DNA of 64,000 nucleotides from Nilaparvata lugens. Taxonomy: Eukaryota > Arthropoda > Insecta > Hemiptera > Delphacidae. The notes under the pieces are model-generated. The model saw nothing but the letters and a program-made list of their open reading frames with translations. It was not told the origin of the DNA and made no database searches. Positions 1 to 11,332 of the stretch are shown here, piece after piece (the stretch's first letter is position 1; each line of letters opens with the position of its first letter). The position numbers were made by a program, and so were the translations under genes. The DNA is taken from the NCBI RefSeq assembly GCF_014356525.2, contig NC_052505.1, forward strand, positions 15,564,635 to 15,628,634, given 5' to 3'.

Positions 1-76
1 AAGCCTTTCTCTGATTGTTTCTCGTGGCATTTAATCATGATTAAAATTTAACAGGCTTTTGTGCAGCCGGGCCTTA
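1..76 (+). repeat. Partial foldback MITE (right half)
   Basis: The sequence ends in the motif 'ggcttttgtgcagccggg', which matches the right half of complete palindromic copies at 36226-36379 and 44216-44340. Those copies start 'ggttgcacaaaagccgg' and carry 'ctctgattggttctcgtgg' near the centre. The left half lies outside the window. It is non-coding. Confidence 0.7.
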
Positions 77-85
77 ATCTGCTAT

Positions 86-600
86 TCAAAATTTATTTTC
101 AAGTTTTTGACCGAACGTAGTGAGGTCTATGTTTCAACTCGATTTGCTTTTGTCTGTCTGTATGTGACGCGATTACGGCCAAACGCGTTTATAGAATTCG
201 GTGAGATTTGGCAGGAATATTCCTTTTTCAACTCCGCGTCAAGGTATGCAAAGGTTTTTTGAAATTTTCCATTTTAAGGATAATATGAAAAGGAAAGGAA
301 TTCCTCCATACTCTGATATCACTGTATATATCATCTTCTTTGACGATAGGATAAATCACACTATAGAATTATTCATAATCAATCAGCTGACAAGTGATTA
401 CACAGATGTGCAACACTGAGTTTATTTATTAACATAAGTGAGTTTTTGATCTTGGAGAGAACAAAAATAACAGTTTTTAAGAGTAAATTATGATTCAACT
501 GTGAATAATAATTGTGATTCAACTGAATCAACTAGAACAGGTGACATCAGACACTACTTGTGGATAGAAAACTGCGTGAGGTCTACTGTTCACAGAACTA
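86..600 (+). repeat. Dispersed repeat, inverted copy at 36551-36960
   Basis: Several blocks recur in reverse complement at 36.55-36.96 kb, for example 'gtctactgttcacagaact' (about 580-598) and the block near 265-310 around 'aaggataatatgaaaagga'. Short open frames here are chance frames inside the repeat. It lies in the intron upstream of the first visible Patj exon and the transposon class is not recognised. Confidence 0.6.
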
Positions 601-786
601 ATAGTAGTGAAGTTCCTTCTTCTGCTCTACCTTGCACTTTTTAGATGCTATTTTATCTTAAATTTGTTATTTTATCTTTCAATGTTAATTTTTTATATGA
701 ACCTTGCACTTTTTATAGGCAATTTTATCTGCAATATGTTATTTTATCTTTTAATGTTAATTTTTATATAATGTGTATTATTTCAG

Positions 787-934
787 GCGGCAGCTTTGTT
801 GAAGAAGACTGAGGGCATGGTGTCCCTGGTTGTATGCAACCCCAACCAGGGCAAGGATGAAGATAAGAAGACCCCTGCCGACGGTCCAGCCAGGACCACG
901 ACGCCAACCCCTGCCAAGGAGGCCGAAAAACCAA
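787..934 (+). CDS. Patj: Patj/MPDZ-type scaffold, exon A: end of a PDZ domain plus linker
   Basis: This internal coding exon is preceded by 'ttatttcag' and followed by the donor 'gtcagt'. It reads in frame from 787 and ends in phase 1. The first about 19 residues (AAALLKKTEGMVSLVVCNPN) are the alpha-B helix and last beta strand of a PDZ domain. The rest is a charged, Thr/Pro-rich linker. The phase-1 end joins exactly to the next exon at 14675, giving Lys-Leu across the junction. Patj and MPDZ are apical-polarity scaffolds that bind C-terminal peptide ligands through arrays of PDZ domains. The start of this PDZ lies upstream of the window. The donor has C at +3 and is weak; a rival GT at 948 would give phase 2 and would not fit the next exon. 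Confidence 0.85.
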
Positions 935-1814
935 GTCAGTTCTCACAGTAATCTAAGCTTATTATTGCAATCACAATTATATTGCTCAATATCGGGGCAC
1001 CGAGCTTCGCTCGTTATTTTTATTTATTGATAAACAGAACACAATAACTTCTCTAAAATGATCGTGTTCATATTTCACAGCTGGCTATATGTCATCTTAT
1101 GAATTTCGGGGATGCGATATTTTGATTTTTCACATACTCACTCCCTCACTCACTTTTTTACTATCCACAGCTGTTTCATCCAAGGATGAATTATCCTTTT
1201 AATGTCGTTCAGAGAGTTTTCCCAAGGATGAGACCTAGTGCATTCGAATTTTTATATAATGGACCTACTATGTTCCAAATTTCGTGAAAATCGTTAGAGC
1301 CGTTTTCGAGATCCGTTAAACATAAATAACCAGATATATAAATACAGAAATTGCTCGCTTAATATAATAGGATAGCTTGTTCCATTGGTTAATGTTTGTG
1401 CAAAAGCTAAAAAAAACTTTCTACTGGTGATATTTTTCAAAGTTTTTCTATTTGTGTATCATCAAGCTATCAAAAAAATTTTCCGATCATTACTTTTTGA
1501 GATATGAGCGTCTAAAGTTTAAAGTTTTGGGACAGAACATTTTAAATTCGGTAAGAGATGAATCCATGAGATTCAGAGGATAAATTCTTCATGGTATTGA
1601 TTGAATAAAACAATTTTTTTATATCAATTTTTGAGAAAGTTTTTCAATTTATTAAAAATTACCAAAAATAACTTATGGTTTTGTTATTTAGTTGAGTTGT
1701 GTGTGCAATACTGCTCATTGGAGTACCCAGTGCTAATTTGTAAAATTAGAGGTCTGGTACGGAGGGGGGACCTGGGAGTGTGGTGGGGGTCTTGGAGCTT
1801 GGCTCCCAGCCAAA
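935..1814. other. Intron with transposon debris
   Basis: This is the beginning of the 13.7 kb Patj intron. About 985-1377 resembles the 3' tail of an insect retroelement or Helitron: 'ccgagcttcgctcg', then a conserved-looking tail ending 'tataataggata'. About 1395-1680 recurs in reverse complement at 38085-38425 (shared 'tttctactggtgatattttt'). No coding exon is seen. Confidence 0.5.
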
Positions 1815-3823
1815 TGTGCCAAAGAAGATAATTTTGAATAAAATTTAGAATTTAGAAATAGGCCGGCACATCTAGAAAATACCTGAGTCTATACCTAATT
1901 CATGCAGGTGAACGGGCTAGAGTCAAGAAAACTTCAATTATTAATCTTGCCATGCCTGATTTAATAGGTTTATACTATAGAATAACACTACAATTTGAAA
2001 TAATAGAAAAATACAAACAGCTTCAATAAACATTGGCAACTAAAATCGAACAACAGAAACAACAATTTCATGTTACTTTGGTGACATTCTTCATCTGATT
2101 CGGGGGCGCATTACTATCCCCGATTAGATAGCAATACGTCACAAAACCAAACAATATCAGTCATCAAATAACAAGTTCATTTCAACATGGAATTACTCAA
2201 GAAAGAAAAGCCCGTTGAACCCAAGTTTCGTCGATAGTAACCCATATAACCCATTTCATAATAATTTTGAATCCCCACTTTTGATTGACATTCTCGAATG
2301 AACCTTTGTTTCACTACACTGCACTTTCGTTGGTCTGTACGTTGCTTTATCGTCGGGGTTACAGTACCTTGTTTTTGGCGGTGAGCTTTTACCGGTTGAA
2401 TTTGGCTTGACGGCGACGTCCTGAAGCGGTGTTACATAAAGTTGCGGAACCAAAGGGGTGGTAGTACAAGAAGTTGGTTTGGGGACACACATGAACCGCT
2501 GTAAATAAATGTATTACAGCATTAATTTCTAACTCTTCCTACAATTCATCAAAAGCTAAAACAGGAGTTATCTATTGATTACAATTAATTAAATTCTCTC
2601 ATTCTATTTGAATCCTCATTTCATATAGATTTTTATCTTTAAACTACTGATTCTTTGTATCAGAATTAATGGATCTTTCTTCACAAATAATTCAAAAGTT
2701 CTGTTATAATTTGAATTGTATTAAAATTTGAACATTCATTAATATTAATTTCATGGAAAAGAAAAACTTCCTTCTTCGTCTATTAAGATTTCTATCATAC
2801 AAATTTACTAAATCATTCGAAAGCCTTAATGACATCAGAAAACAGAGTCTGAAAAATATAAAATTATAAAATGTCATAAACTCAATATGAACATAATCTT
2901 GAAAATTTCATTCCAATTAAAGGCTATCTTCCTGACTTTCAGCAATACTCTATGATAATATATTTCCAGAAACAATAACTCAAATGTAACGTAACTGAAA
3001 ACTTTCTATACTTCTTTAGAAAAAATTTATAAGTATCTTCCATCACTAATAAAATCAAAAGGATTATTCTCAATCAATATTATTAACTTGAAAAATAACA
3101 GGCTTTGTTAATACAATACTCTTATGGAAGTTTCAATCAATTAAATTCCCTAAATTATATTTTAACCTTATTTTACGTACCTTAGCGGTTATTTGAAGAA
3201 ACAATTATTCGTACATGATGAAGAAACACAATTAAACTTTTCAGGACATGGCACTACTAGAAAATTTAAACTTTAATAAAAATAAAACTAGCTCCTACAT
3301 TAATTAATGATAAAAACTTATAAACCTGCCCAAAAAGGGGGAAACATAGTGACTACATCTTTACTCTCGTAGTGCTCCTAGCAAAGTGTCCTCCGGAACG
3401 TAATCTGGTCTCTCGACTGGGGAATCCCCACTACTGTATTCAGAAACAGGTCTCCTATTGGGCGAATGGAATCAATTTGACCAATCGTCGCGTGGCTTCT
3501 AGAGTCTTTGGACCAAATAGTAACTGCAAAATCGGTAGTTTGTTATAATTTCAATGCTTGCTGTTTTCCAACTTATCACACTTTATGTCGCGACAAGAAG
3601 GCTAAGTTTTAGAGATAATTCCATAATCTACATTCCTCGACGACTCGGAGCCACAATTTTTAAATATCTATCATGGGAAACTCGAAGTCATGGCCGTTCA
3701 TAATAGAGAGAGAAAATAATTTATTTCGCTAACTCACTTACAATAATGGCTCTAGTCTATTGCGTATTAAATTTACTATTATAACTTGGGAAAAGGCCTG
3801 AATTAAAGAGAGTGCCCGGCACA
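1815..3823 (-). repeat. LTR copy 1 (3' LTR in element orientation)
   Basis: This 2009-bp direct repeat has TG...CA ends inside the 6-bp inverted termini TGTGCC/GGCACA. It lacks 36 bp present in the other LTR near 7611-7647. Short minus-strand frames in it (for example 2256-2492) resemble no protein I know. Confidence 0.9.
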
Positions 3824-3834
3824 CTCCCCTCCTT
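3824..3834 (-). other. Polypurine tract
   Basis: On the minus strand the sequence AAGGAGGGGAG lies directly before the LTR terminus TGTGCC. This is the expected position and composition for the plus-strand DNA primer of an LTR element. Confidence 0.75.
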
Positions 3835-6800
3835 ACGGTGTGAAACACACAGAAAGAAATCTAATCAGGATATGTTACCATAGAGGCATTCTGTATGATT
3901 TGGAGAGTCAAATTTCTGGATTGATAGTAGGATCCAATTTGAAGCGGGCCCTCTTCAAAAGAAATCTCTTTAATCATTCCGAAATTCAGCAAAATGTATA
4001 AATAATTGAGATTCGTGGCAAGAGTCTTTAAAACTGTGGCAAGAGTCAGGACAAAACAATATGGGCGTGTCCACCTTTTAAGTAGGTACTAAAGACGGAC
4101 CGAGTATAATAATCTTGAATACTTCAATCACTTTATTGAGTCCCTGGTTATTTTCTTGGCAAACTCTAACAAGGGAAAACGTTTAAAAGACATCATAGTT
4201 TTAATTGGTTCTATGTTACTCTGCTGTTGTAAAATATGGAGTACGTTTGATCATAATAGTAAAGGATGAAACTTTTTCACTCAGCTGAATGTATTGAAAT
4301 CTAACTATCATTACTATAGAGTTGAGAGTGCAATATATTTTTAACAATATAAAGCAATTCAATAGGCAATACTATTCTACATAGACTACGATTCAAAGAT
4401 AACAATGATTGAAATTGCATTATTAGATCAACGCGAGAGCTATATGACACAAGCTTGATTTTGCATTCCACAATCATGAGAAAAACACTTTTCATTATAA
4501 TATTCTAGTAGGAAACCTCTACCACAGAACGCTAGTCAAAACAAAACAATGAGTGCTAGGTTTTAATCGACAATTATTTTATACTTCGCTTGTCACTAGA
4601 GTATTGTAATTTTCTCACTGCCTACAACTTCAACAGGATAAATTGCCTCGACATAGATCATGATTATTATTTATCTCAAACTCAAAGTACGTGACATTTT
4701 CTCTAAACACTGGAAGAATAATTCTCAAGGCATGATTTAATAATATTAAAGTTCAGCTCTAACTTAGCATTGATGAACTGCTACTGCTTGCCTTCTGATT
4801 ATCAACATTATGAAATTTACCAATACATTAACACATTAATAGGCTACTAATACACTATTACTGATTCTCAAGTTCACTGACATTTTCAACCTTACTGGAG
4901 CCTCACATAATTATTTCTCAACAATAAATTTCATATCCAACTACTTTCAATTACTCTACTAGATCTCAAAATATCTCAACTTATTCACATGGAAAACTTG
5001 ATTGCAATTTTACTATTCATCATTAAAAAAAATGATCATTTCATTAAAGATTTTCCTATTTTTTTTTATTTATTAATACTTTTTGACTACTTATCTCTAA
5101 AGGGTCCTACTACTGTTAATTACCTCAATTTAGTTTTCCCAACAAAATTCTATTTCCTTTTGACACGAATTTTCCTACCTATTTCTACTTTATATCCCCA
5201 TTTAAATTTTTAATCAACCTTTCAACTCTCAACTACAGAATAATTTAAACTCATGCTTAACTCAAGAGATTTTCCCTTTTCATTTCAAATTCAACTAGAA
5301 GAATTTCACTGTTAATTTTATTTTAATTTAACCCGTTCATTAGTGTTCCAATATTTATTTCTACTTTCACTGATAACCATTTTAACATTACCTAGGTACT
5401 CGAAAAAGTTTCTCTGTTATTTTATTTGTATACCTTAACTAATCACTTTAAATATTCATTGTCTAAAACTTTCAATTTTCGTTTCCATACCAAATTTCTA
5501 AGCAACTTTAAACTCAATAATACCCCTTTTTTTACCAATTATCACTTGTGTTTTTGCGGCTGACTTTCCTACCAAACATTAACGAACCTTTTGACTGGGC
5601 TTCCCTAAACTGCATTACGCTGATTGTTTTCCTTACAATCACTACGAAGACTCACTAAATATTCTAGATTTCGGTTTACGTTATTCTACTGACGAGCCCC
5701 ATAACTCTCGAATGAACCAGACCGTTTACTAGATACAATTAAATCTTAGCTCACACCATCTTCGGTGCCTTTCGCTAAAATTATACAATTCCACCGTACA
5801 AATTTGCAAGGTTAGTCACAGCTAAATTCCTTGATTTGTTACATGGACAACTATCGGGCAGTGCTCCGTTCTCTCTGGACATGGACCTACACTCGCGCCG
5901 ATTACCTAAATTCAACAACAACACACACAGGCAGGACATCCCCGTGTCCTCCTCTAAATCTTGAGTCTCAACTAAACAAAAAAAATTCCCCACAGCCTAC
6001 AGGAAACGTCATCAACACAACGGATCTTTACACTATCACTACGCATGCCTACCGCAAAAATCACACCTAAAAAAGAAATATTTCCAATAATAAAACTGAT
6101 TCACCTTTTCGAGAATAAACATTACTGATAAAGGGACTTAACAACCTCATCTGAATCAACTTATTTTCATACAAATTCCCAAGGATTTGATCATTGTTTC
6201 AACTTTAATCTACAATATCTAATTATTTAGTTTAAACATCTCAAGGCCAAAACTACTCATCAACTTTTCAAAACTACATATCAACAATAACTAATAAAAC
6301 AGTTTCCTATTTATTCTCTGATTACCTTCGATCTACCTAAACTTATCAAAAAAAATTTCCTATTTTCCTCAAACATTCTCCCATAATAATTTCCGCATTT
6401 TCCTAATTTACTTGGGTTGACCTTTAAAATCTCAATATTCACATTCACTACTACTATAATGATATTCAACCACCAGACGTGAGACCAGAATACGTACGTT
6501 GACATTACAATAATTTCTATCATCATTCACGGAATTACAGAATGCAAAAATTTTATTCAGCACTTAGAATCAGTTGTTTCTCACATATCCTAGTTTCTCC
6601 TACTCCTTTTTATTCTAACGTTAAACCCTTAATTTCTCAATGAATGATCAATTTCAATATGAAGTTTTAGAATACTTTCAACTTAAGCTTCAATGATACC
6701 TAACTTTATCTTCAAGCACTTCAAAAGATTATCATTTTAATGGTTTAACATAACTGAATAACTTTCCTGTTTCATCTACAATTATTTAAACTTCAGAAAA

Positions 6801-6983
6801 ATTGGAGTAGCAACAATAAATTATTCATTCAACTCCAAACCCAAAATATTGACAGTTAACACGTTCACAGAATGAATTATTAAGTATAGACTCAGAAAAA
6901 TTGATCTAGTATTATTAGAGTAAGTTATGAAAAATTTAATTTTTTAGAAAATTTGAATTCCAGAGATTTAAATATCTCTAGAC
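3835..6983 (-). other. Internal region of LTR element, non-coding
   Basis: This is AT-rich sequence with no open frame longer than about 80 codons and no RT, RNase H, integrase or gag zinc-knuckle signature that I can see on either strand. It fits a large non-coding retrotransposon derivative. A very short packaging or fragmentary gag sequence cannot be excluded by eye. Confidence 0.6.
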
Positions 6984-7001
6984 AGCAGAGTGGCGCAGTT
7001 G
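6984..7001 (-). other. Primer-binding site matching the 5' end of initiator tRNA-Met
   Basis: The + strand AGCAGAGTGGCGCAGTTG abuts the LTR at 7002. It matches the first 16 nt of insect initiator tRNA-Met (known to begin AGCAGAGTGGCGCAGTGG) and 17 of 18 overall. As the element reads on the minus strand, its RNA would be complementary to this tRNA segment. Usual PBSs instead pair with the tRNA 3' end and start TGG. Confidence 0.65.
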
Positions 7002-9047
7002 TGTGCCAAAGAAGATAATTTTGAATAAAATTTAGAATTTAGAAATAGGCCGGCACATCTAGAAAATACCTGAGTCTATACCTAATTCATGCAGGTGAAC
7101 GGGCTAGAGTCAAGAAAACTTCAATTATTAATCTTGCCATGCCTGATTTAATAGGTTTATACTATAGAATAACACTACAATTTGAAATAATAGAAAAATA
7201 CAAACAGCTTCAATAAACATTGGCAACTAAAATCGAACAACAGAAACAACAATTTCATGTTACTTTGGTGACATTCTTTATCTGATTCGGGGGCGCATTA
7301 CTATCCCCGATTAGATAGCAATACGTCACAAAACCAAACAATATCAGTCATCAAATAACAAGTTCATTTCAACATGGAATTACTCAAGAAAGAAAAGCCC
7401 GTTGAACCCAAGTTTCGTCGATAGTAGCCCATATAACCCATTTCATAATAATTTTGAATCCCCACTTTTGATTGACATTCTCGAATGAACCTTTGTTTCA
7501 CTACACTGCACTTTCGTTGGTCTGTACGTTGCTTTATCGTCGGGGTTACAGTACCTTGTTTTTGGCGGTGAGCTTTTACCAGTTGAATTTGGCTTGACGG
7601 CGACGTCCTCTTACGTCCCTGACCTGTCGTCTGAACGGGTGTCTTGAAGCGGTGTTACATAAAGTTGCGGAACCAAAGGGGTGGTAGTACAAGAAGTTGG
7701 TTTGGGGACACACATGAACCGCTGTAAATAAATGTATTACAGCATTAATTTCTAACTCTTCCTACAATTCATCAAAAGCTAAAACAGGAGTTATCTATTG
7801 ATTACAATTAATTAAATTCTCTCATTCTATTTGAATCCTCATTTCATATAGATTTTTATCTTTAAACTACTGATTCTTTGTATCAGAATTAATGGATCTT
7901 TCTTCACAAATAATTCAAAAGTTCTGTTATAATTTGAATTGTATTAAAATTTGAACATTCATTAATATTAATTTCATGGAAAAGAAAAACTTCCTTCTTC
8001 GTCTATTAAGATTTCTATCATACAAATTTACTAAATCATTCGAAAGCCTTAATGACATCAGAAAACAGAGTCTGAAAAATATAAAATTATAAAATGTCAT
8101 AAACTCAATATGAACATAATCTTGAAAATTTCATTCCAATTTAAAGGCTATCTTCCTGACTTTCAGCAATACTCTACGATAATATATTTCCAGAAACAAT
8201 AACTCAAATGTAACGTAACTGAAAACTTTCTATACTTCTTTAGAAAAAATTTATAAGTATCTTCCATCACTAATAAAATCAAAAGGATTATTCTCAATCA
8301 ATATTATTAACTTGAAAAATAACAGGCTTTGTTAATACAATACTCTTATGGAAGTTTCAATCAATTAAATTCCCTAAATTATATTTTAACCTTATTTTAC
8401 GTACCTTAGCGGTTATTTGAAGAAACAATTATTCGTACATGATGAAGAAACACAATTAAACTTTTCAGGACATGGCACTACTAGAAAATTTAAACTTTAA
8501 TAAAAATAAAACTAGCTCCTACATTAATTAATGATAAAAACTTATAAACCTGCCCAAAAAGGGGGAAACATAGTGACTACATCTTTACTCTCGTAGTGCT
8601 CCTAGCAAAGTGTCCTCCGGAACGTAATCTGGTCTCTCAACTGGGGAATCCCCACTACTGTATTCAGAAACAGGTCTCCTATTGGGCGAATGGAATCAAT
8701 TTGACCAATCGTCGCGTGGCTTCTAGAGTCTTTGGACCAAATAGTAACTGCAAAATCGGTAGTTTGTTATAATTTCAATGCTTGCTGTTTTCCAACTTAT
8801 CGCACTTTATGTCGCGACAAGAAGGCTAAGTTTTAGAGATAATTCCATAATCTACATTCCTCGACGACTCGGAGCCACAATTTTTAAATATCTATCATGG
8901 GAAACTCGAAGTCATGGCCGTTCATAATAGAGAGAGAAAATAATTTATTTCGCTAACTCACTTACAATAATGGCTCTAGTCTATTGCGTATTAAATTTAC
9001 TATTATAACTTGGGAAAAGGCCTGAATTAAAGAGAGTGCCCGGCACA
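7002..9047 (-). repeat. LTR copy 2 (5' LTR in element orientation)
   Basis: This 2046-bp direct repeat has the same inverted termini as copy 1 and carries the 36 bp missing there. It is followed by the target-site repeat CAAA at 9048-9051. Confidence 0.9.
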
Positions 9048-9051
9048 CAAA

Positions 9052-9914
9052 CAGGGGTCCGGGGTCTCTCTTGGAGTCATTGGATCATTTTACTTTATTT
9101 TACATTGAATAATATGCATATCATATTAAGAGAAGGAAAACTCATTCTCAACAAATTGATAATGAGGAATATAATAGTTCTATTGTAGAACCTTTTAGAT
9201 CGCTGGTCTCAACATTCAAAGCTAGAATGATCTAGGAATCTATGGTCTGAATATGGAAATTCTGATACAGATTATATATTGAAATAACCAGATGTGTTGA
9301 AATTTTTATATGTCAATAGAAACCCAATAGCCTCATAGCCTAATGAATATAATCTTTTGTTTTACCGTTCAAACTTTAAACAGAAAGCAGATTCGAATTA
9401 TTTTATATGGGTACAGTTCAAAAATTAATAGCACAATGTATTGGAAAGTATTGATTGATGATGTTTTGTTTTTTTTAATCAATATTTTCATATATATTTT
9501 ATCCAATGTTGTAAATTTTGTATCTCATGTCGAGAAAACTGGTTTCTATTTAGTTGAAAATTCTTAAAAAATTGTCTGTTCTTTTCCATTGCATCCTTTC
9601 TGGTGATCAAATCTGTGTGAGTAATCACTATTTTAATATATCTATAACAATATAAATGTCTAGTTTAGTTATTGATAACCTATGTTTATTTGAAAGAATA
9701 AGCATGTCTTTCAGAATGAATTATTTTGTTTAGTCAATTAGGTTAGATGGATTTCTAATAGGCTGAAATTGAATAAATAGCCTACTCAATATTATGTATC
9801 TAATGAAACAATATTTCGAAAATGAAATGAAAACACACATATATTGTCAAATTCTACCGTTTTATTTGGTACAGGACCATGGTTTCGTGACCATACAGGT
9901 CACATTTTCAAGCT
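9052..9914. other. Intron, no gene seen
   Basis: AT-rich intronic sequence with no splice-flanked coding block and no repeat that I can name. The open frame at 9343-9567 has no recognisable protein character. Confidence 0.5.
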
Positions 9915-10262
9915 GACTAAAGCAAGATTGGTTCTACAACATTGACAGTGACTCAGTCGAATTTTTTGGAACAATATTTCCTTAAATTTAATGTATTTTT
10001 GAGAGAAAAGCAAGAGATTCCTGATATAGGCTAGTTAATCCTCTCTATCTAGGCTTACAGAAGATGTGATACACACTAATGTGAATCCAGTAGACTAAAG
10101 CAAGATTGGTTCTACAACATTGACACTGACTCAGTCGAATTTTTTGAAACAATATTTCCTCAAATTTAATGTATTTTTGAGAGAGAAGCAACCTGATATA
10201 GACTATTTAATCCTCTCTATCTAGGCTTGCAGAAGATGTGACACACACTAATGTGAATCCAG
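9915..10262 (+). repeat. Tandem repeat, two units of about 175 bp
   Basis: Units start at 'gactaaagcaagattggttc' (9915 and 10093) and end in 'cacactaatgtgaatccag'. The same unit appears three more times at 12082-12590, so the array was split or duplicated by the larger rearrangement described at 10263-14329. Confidence 0.85.
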
Positions 10263-10563
10263 TATTTATTTCACTCTGAAAGCTGTGTCTATAAATTATT
10301 TGTAGAGGTTGTTCTGTTTATTTCAAAAAATCGAAAGTGACCTGGTTTTAATGGTGGCATTGTACACCATATTTTATTGGCGGTCTCAGTAGGCATTTGC
10401 ATTGCAAATAAGATATTGAAATACCGGTATTGTGTTGCGCTGGTAGTTACAATGGTGATAAAACATGCTGGTATGATACCTTCCATCTACTTTGTTAAAC
10501 ATATTCACCTTCAGTATTTGTATAACACACTGTACCAGTGAAAACCTATACATGAATGTATAA

Positions 10564-10775
10564 ATGATTAGTATGATTAGTATTGATTCGGTTTGTTTTT
10601 TTGTTCATTCTTTTTTTTCTATTATTTTCCTCTTCTTTCATTGTAATTTTTCAATATTCTTCTTTTCTGTACTCTTACTATGTATAATGTACTATTGTAA
10701 TTGTGTTGTTATGGAAGCAATTTTTGGGAGAAATCCTGTATGCTTCCATGTTTTTCATAAATAAATAAACTTTAG
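10564..10775 (+). mobile_element. Insertion present in only one macro-duplication copy
   Basis: The paralogous site at about 12869 runs straight from 'atgtataaa' into 'cctaagattaaagac', without this segment. The insert is T-rich and ends in an A-rich AATAAATAAA tail, which suggests a retroposon. The 66-codon frame inside it is not protein-like. Confidence 0.5.
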
Positions 10776-10829
10776 ATTAAAAACACTTCACTTATATGGA
10801 CTACTTTTGTACAAATTAATAAGAACAAT

Positions 10830-10948
10830 ATAAAAACTTGTAGCCTACCCTTTATTATTAAAAACTTTAAAATATTTTTTTTTGTCGAAACTAGTCGTTA
10901 AAATATTTTTAATAATAAAGGGTACTACAAGTTTTTATATGGTTTTTA
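10830..10948 (+). repeat. Palindromic element with hammerhead-like 3' half
   Basis: The arm 'aaaaacttgtagcctaccctttattattaaaaac' is repeated in inverse after the centre, ending 'aataataaagggtactacaag'. At the centre lies GTCGAAACTAGTCGTTA. Its GAAAC-TA-GTC arrangement is that of the catalytic-core 3' half, minimal stem III and cleavage triplet of type I hammerhead ribozymes. The CTGANGA half is missing. A duplicate lies at 12935-13050. Confidence 0.5.
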
Positions 10949-11332
10949 TTAAACCTAAGATTGTTTATTCCATGACTGTATCATGTTGAATATTGAGAAA
11001 ATTCAGCAAACATATTTTCTTATTACTTCTTTACCATGTTTTATTATTTAAATCTTTACCATAATTTCTTAAGTCTACAGTTATTATTTTGTATCAAATT
11101 TTGCGTAAATTATCATTGTCAACAAAGTTCTAGCAGGTTATCATTCCGGTATCTTCTGCAGTCTCTGTTTAGAAGTGATATAGACATTTTATTTTTAATA
11201 CTAGGAATAATAATTATATTATGATTAACTATTATTGAATTTCCCATGTGTGATACATATTGAGCTTATTGTGTTTGTACCGTGACAAAAATATATAATC
11301 ATATTTAATAAATGAATAATAATCTATATATA

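Larger units (their letters stand above)
1815..9047 (-). mobile_element. Non-autonomous LTR retrotransposon, minus orientation
   Basis: Two near-identical direct repeats of about 2 kb (1815-3823 and 7002-9047) begin TGTGCC and end GGCACA. They flank 3.2 kb of internal DNA. A 4-bp target-site duplication 'CAAA' lies at 1811-1814 and 9048-9051. A purine tract on the minus strand abuts the left LTR, and an initiator-tRNA-like primer site abuts the right LTR, so the element reads on the minus strand. The internal region has only short frames and no recognisable gag, protease, RT or integrase, so it must rely on proteins from another element. Reading the two LTRs side by side I count about seven substitutions plus one 36-bp and one 1-bp indel, which indicates a young insertion. 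It sits in a Patj intron, antisense to the gene. Confidence 0.88.

Noticed and set aside
6981..7001. Start of a tRNA gene (initiator Met)
   Set aside because: Only the first 18 nt match. The sequence then enters the LTR with no anticodon arm or T arm. Its position abutting the LTR fits a primer-binding site.
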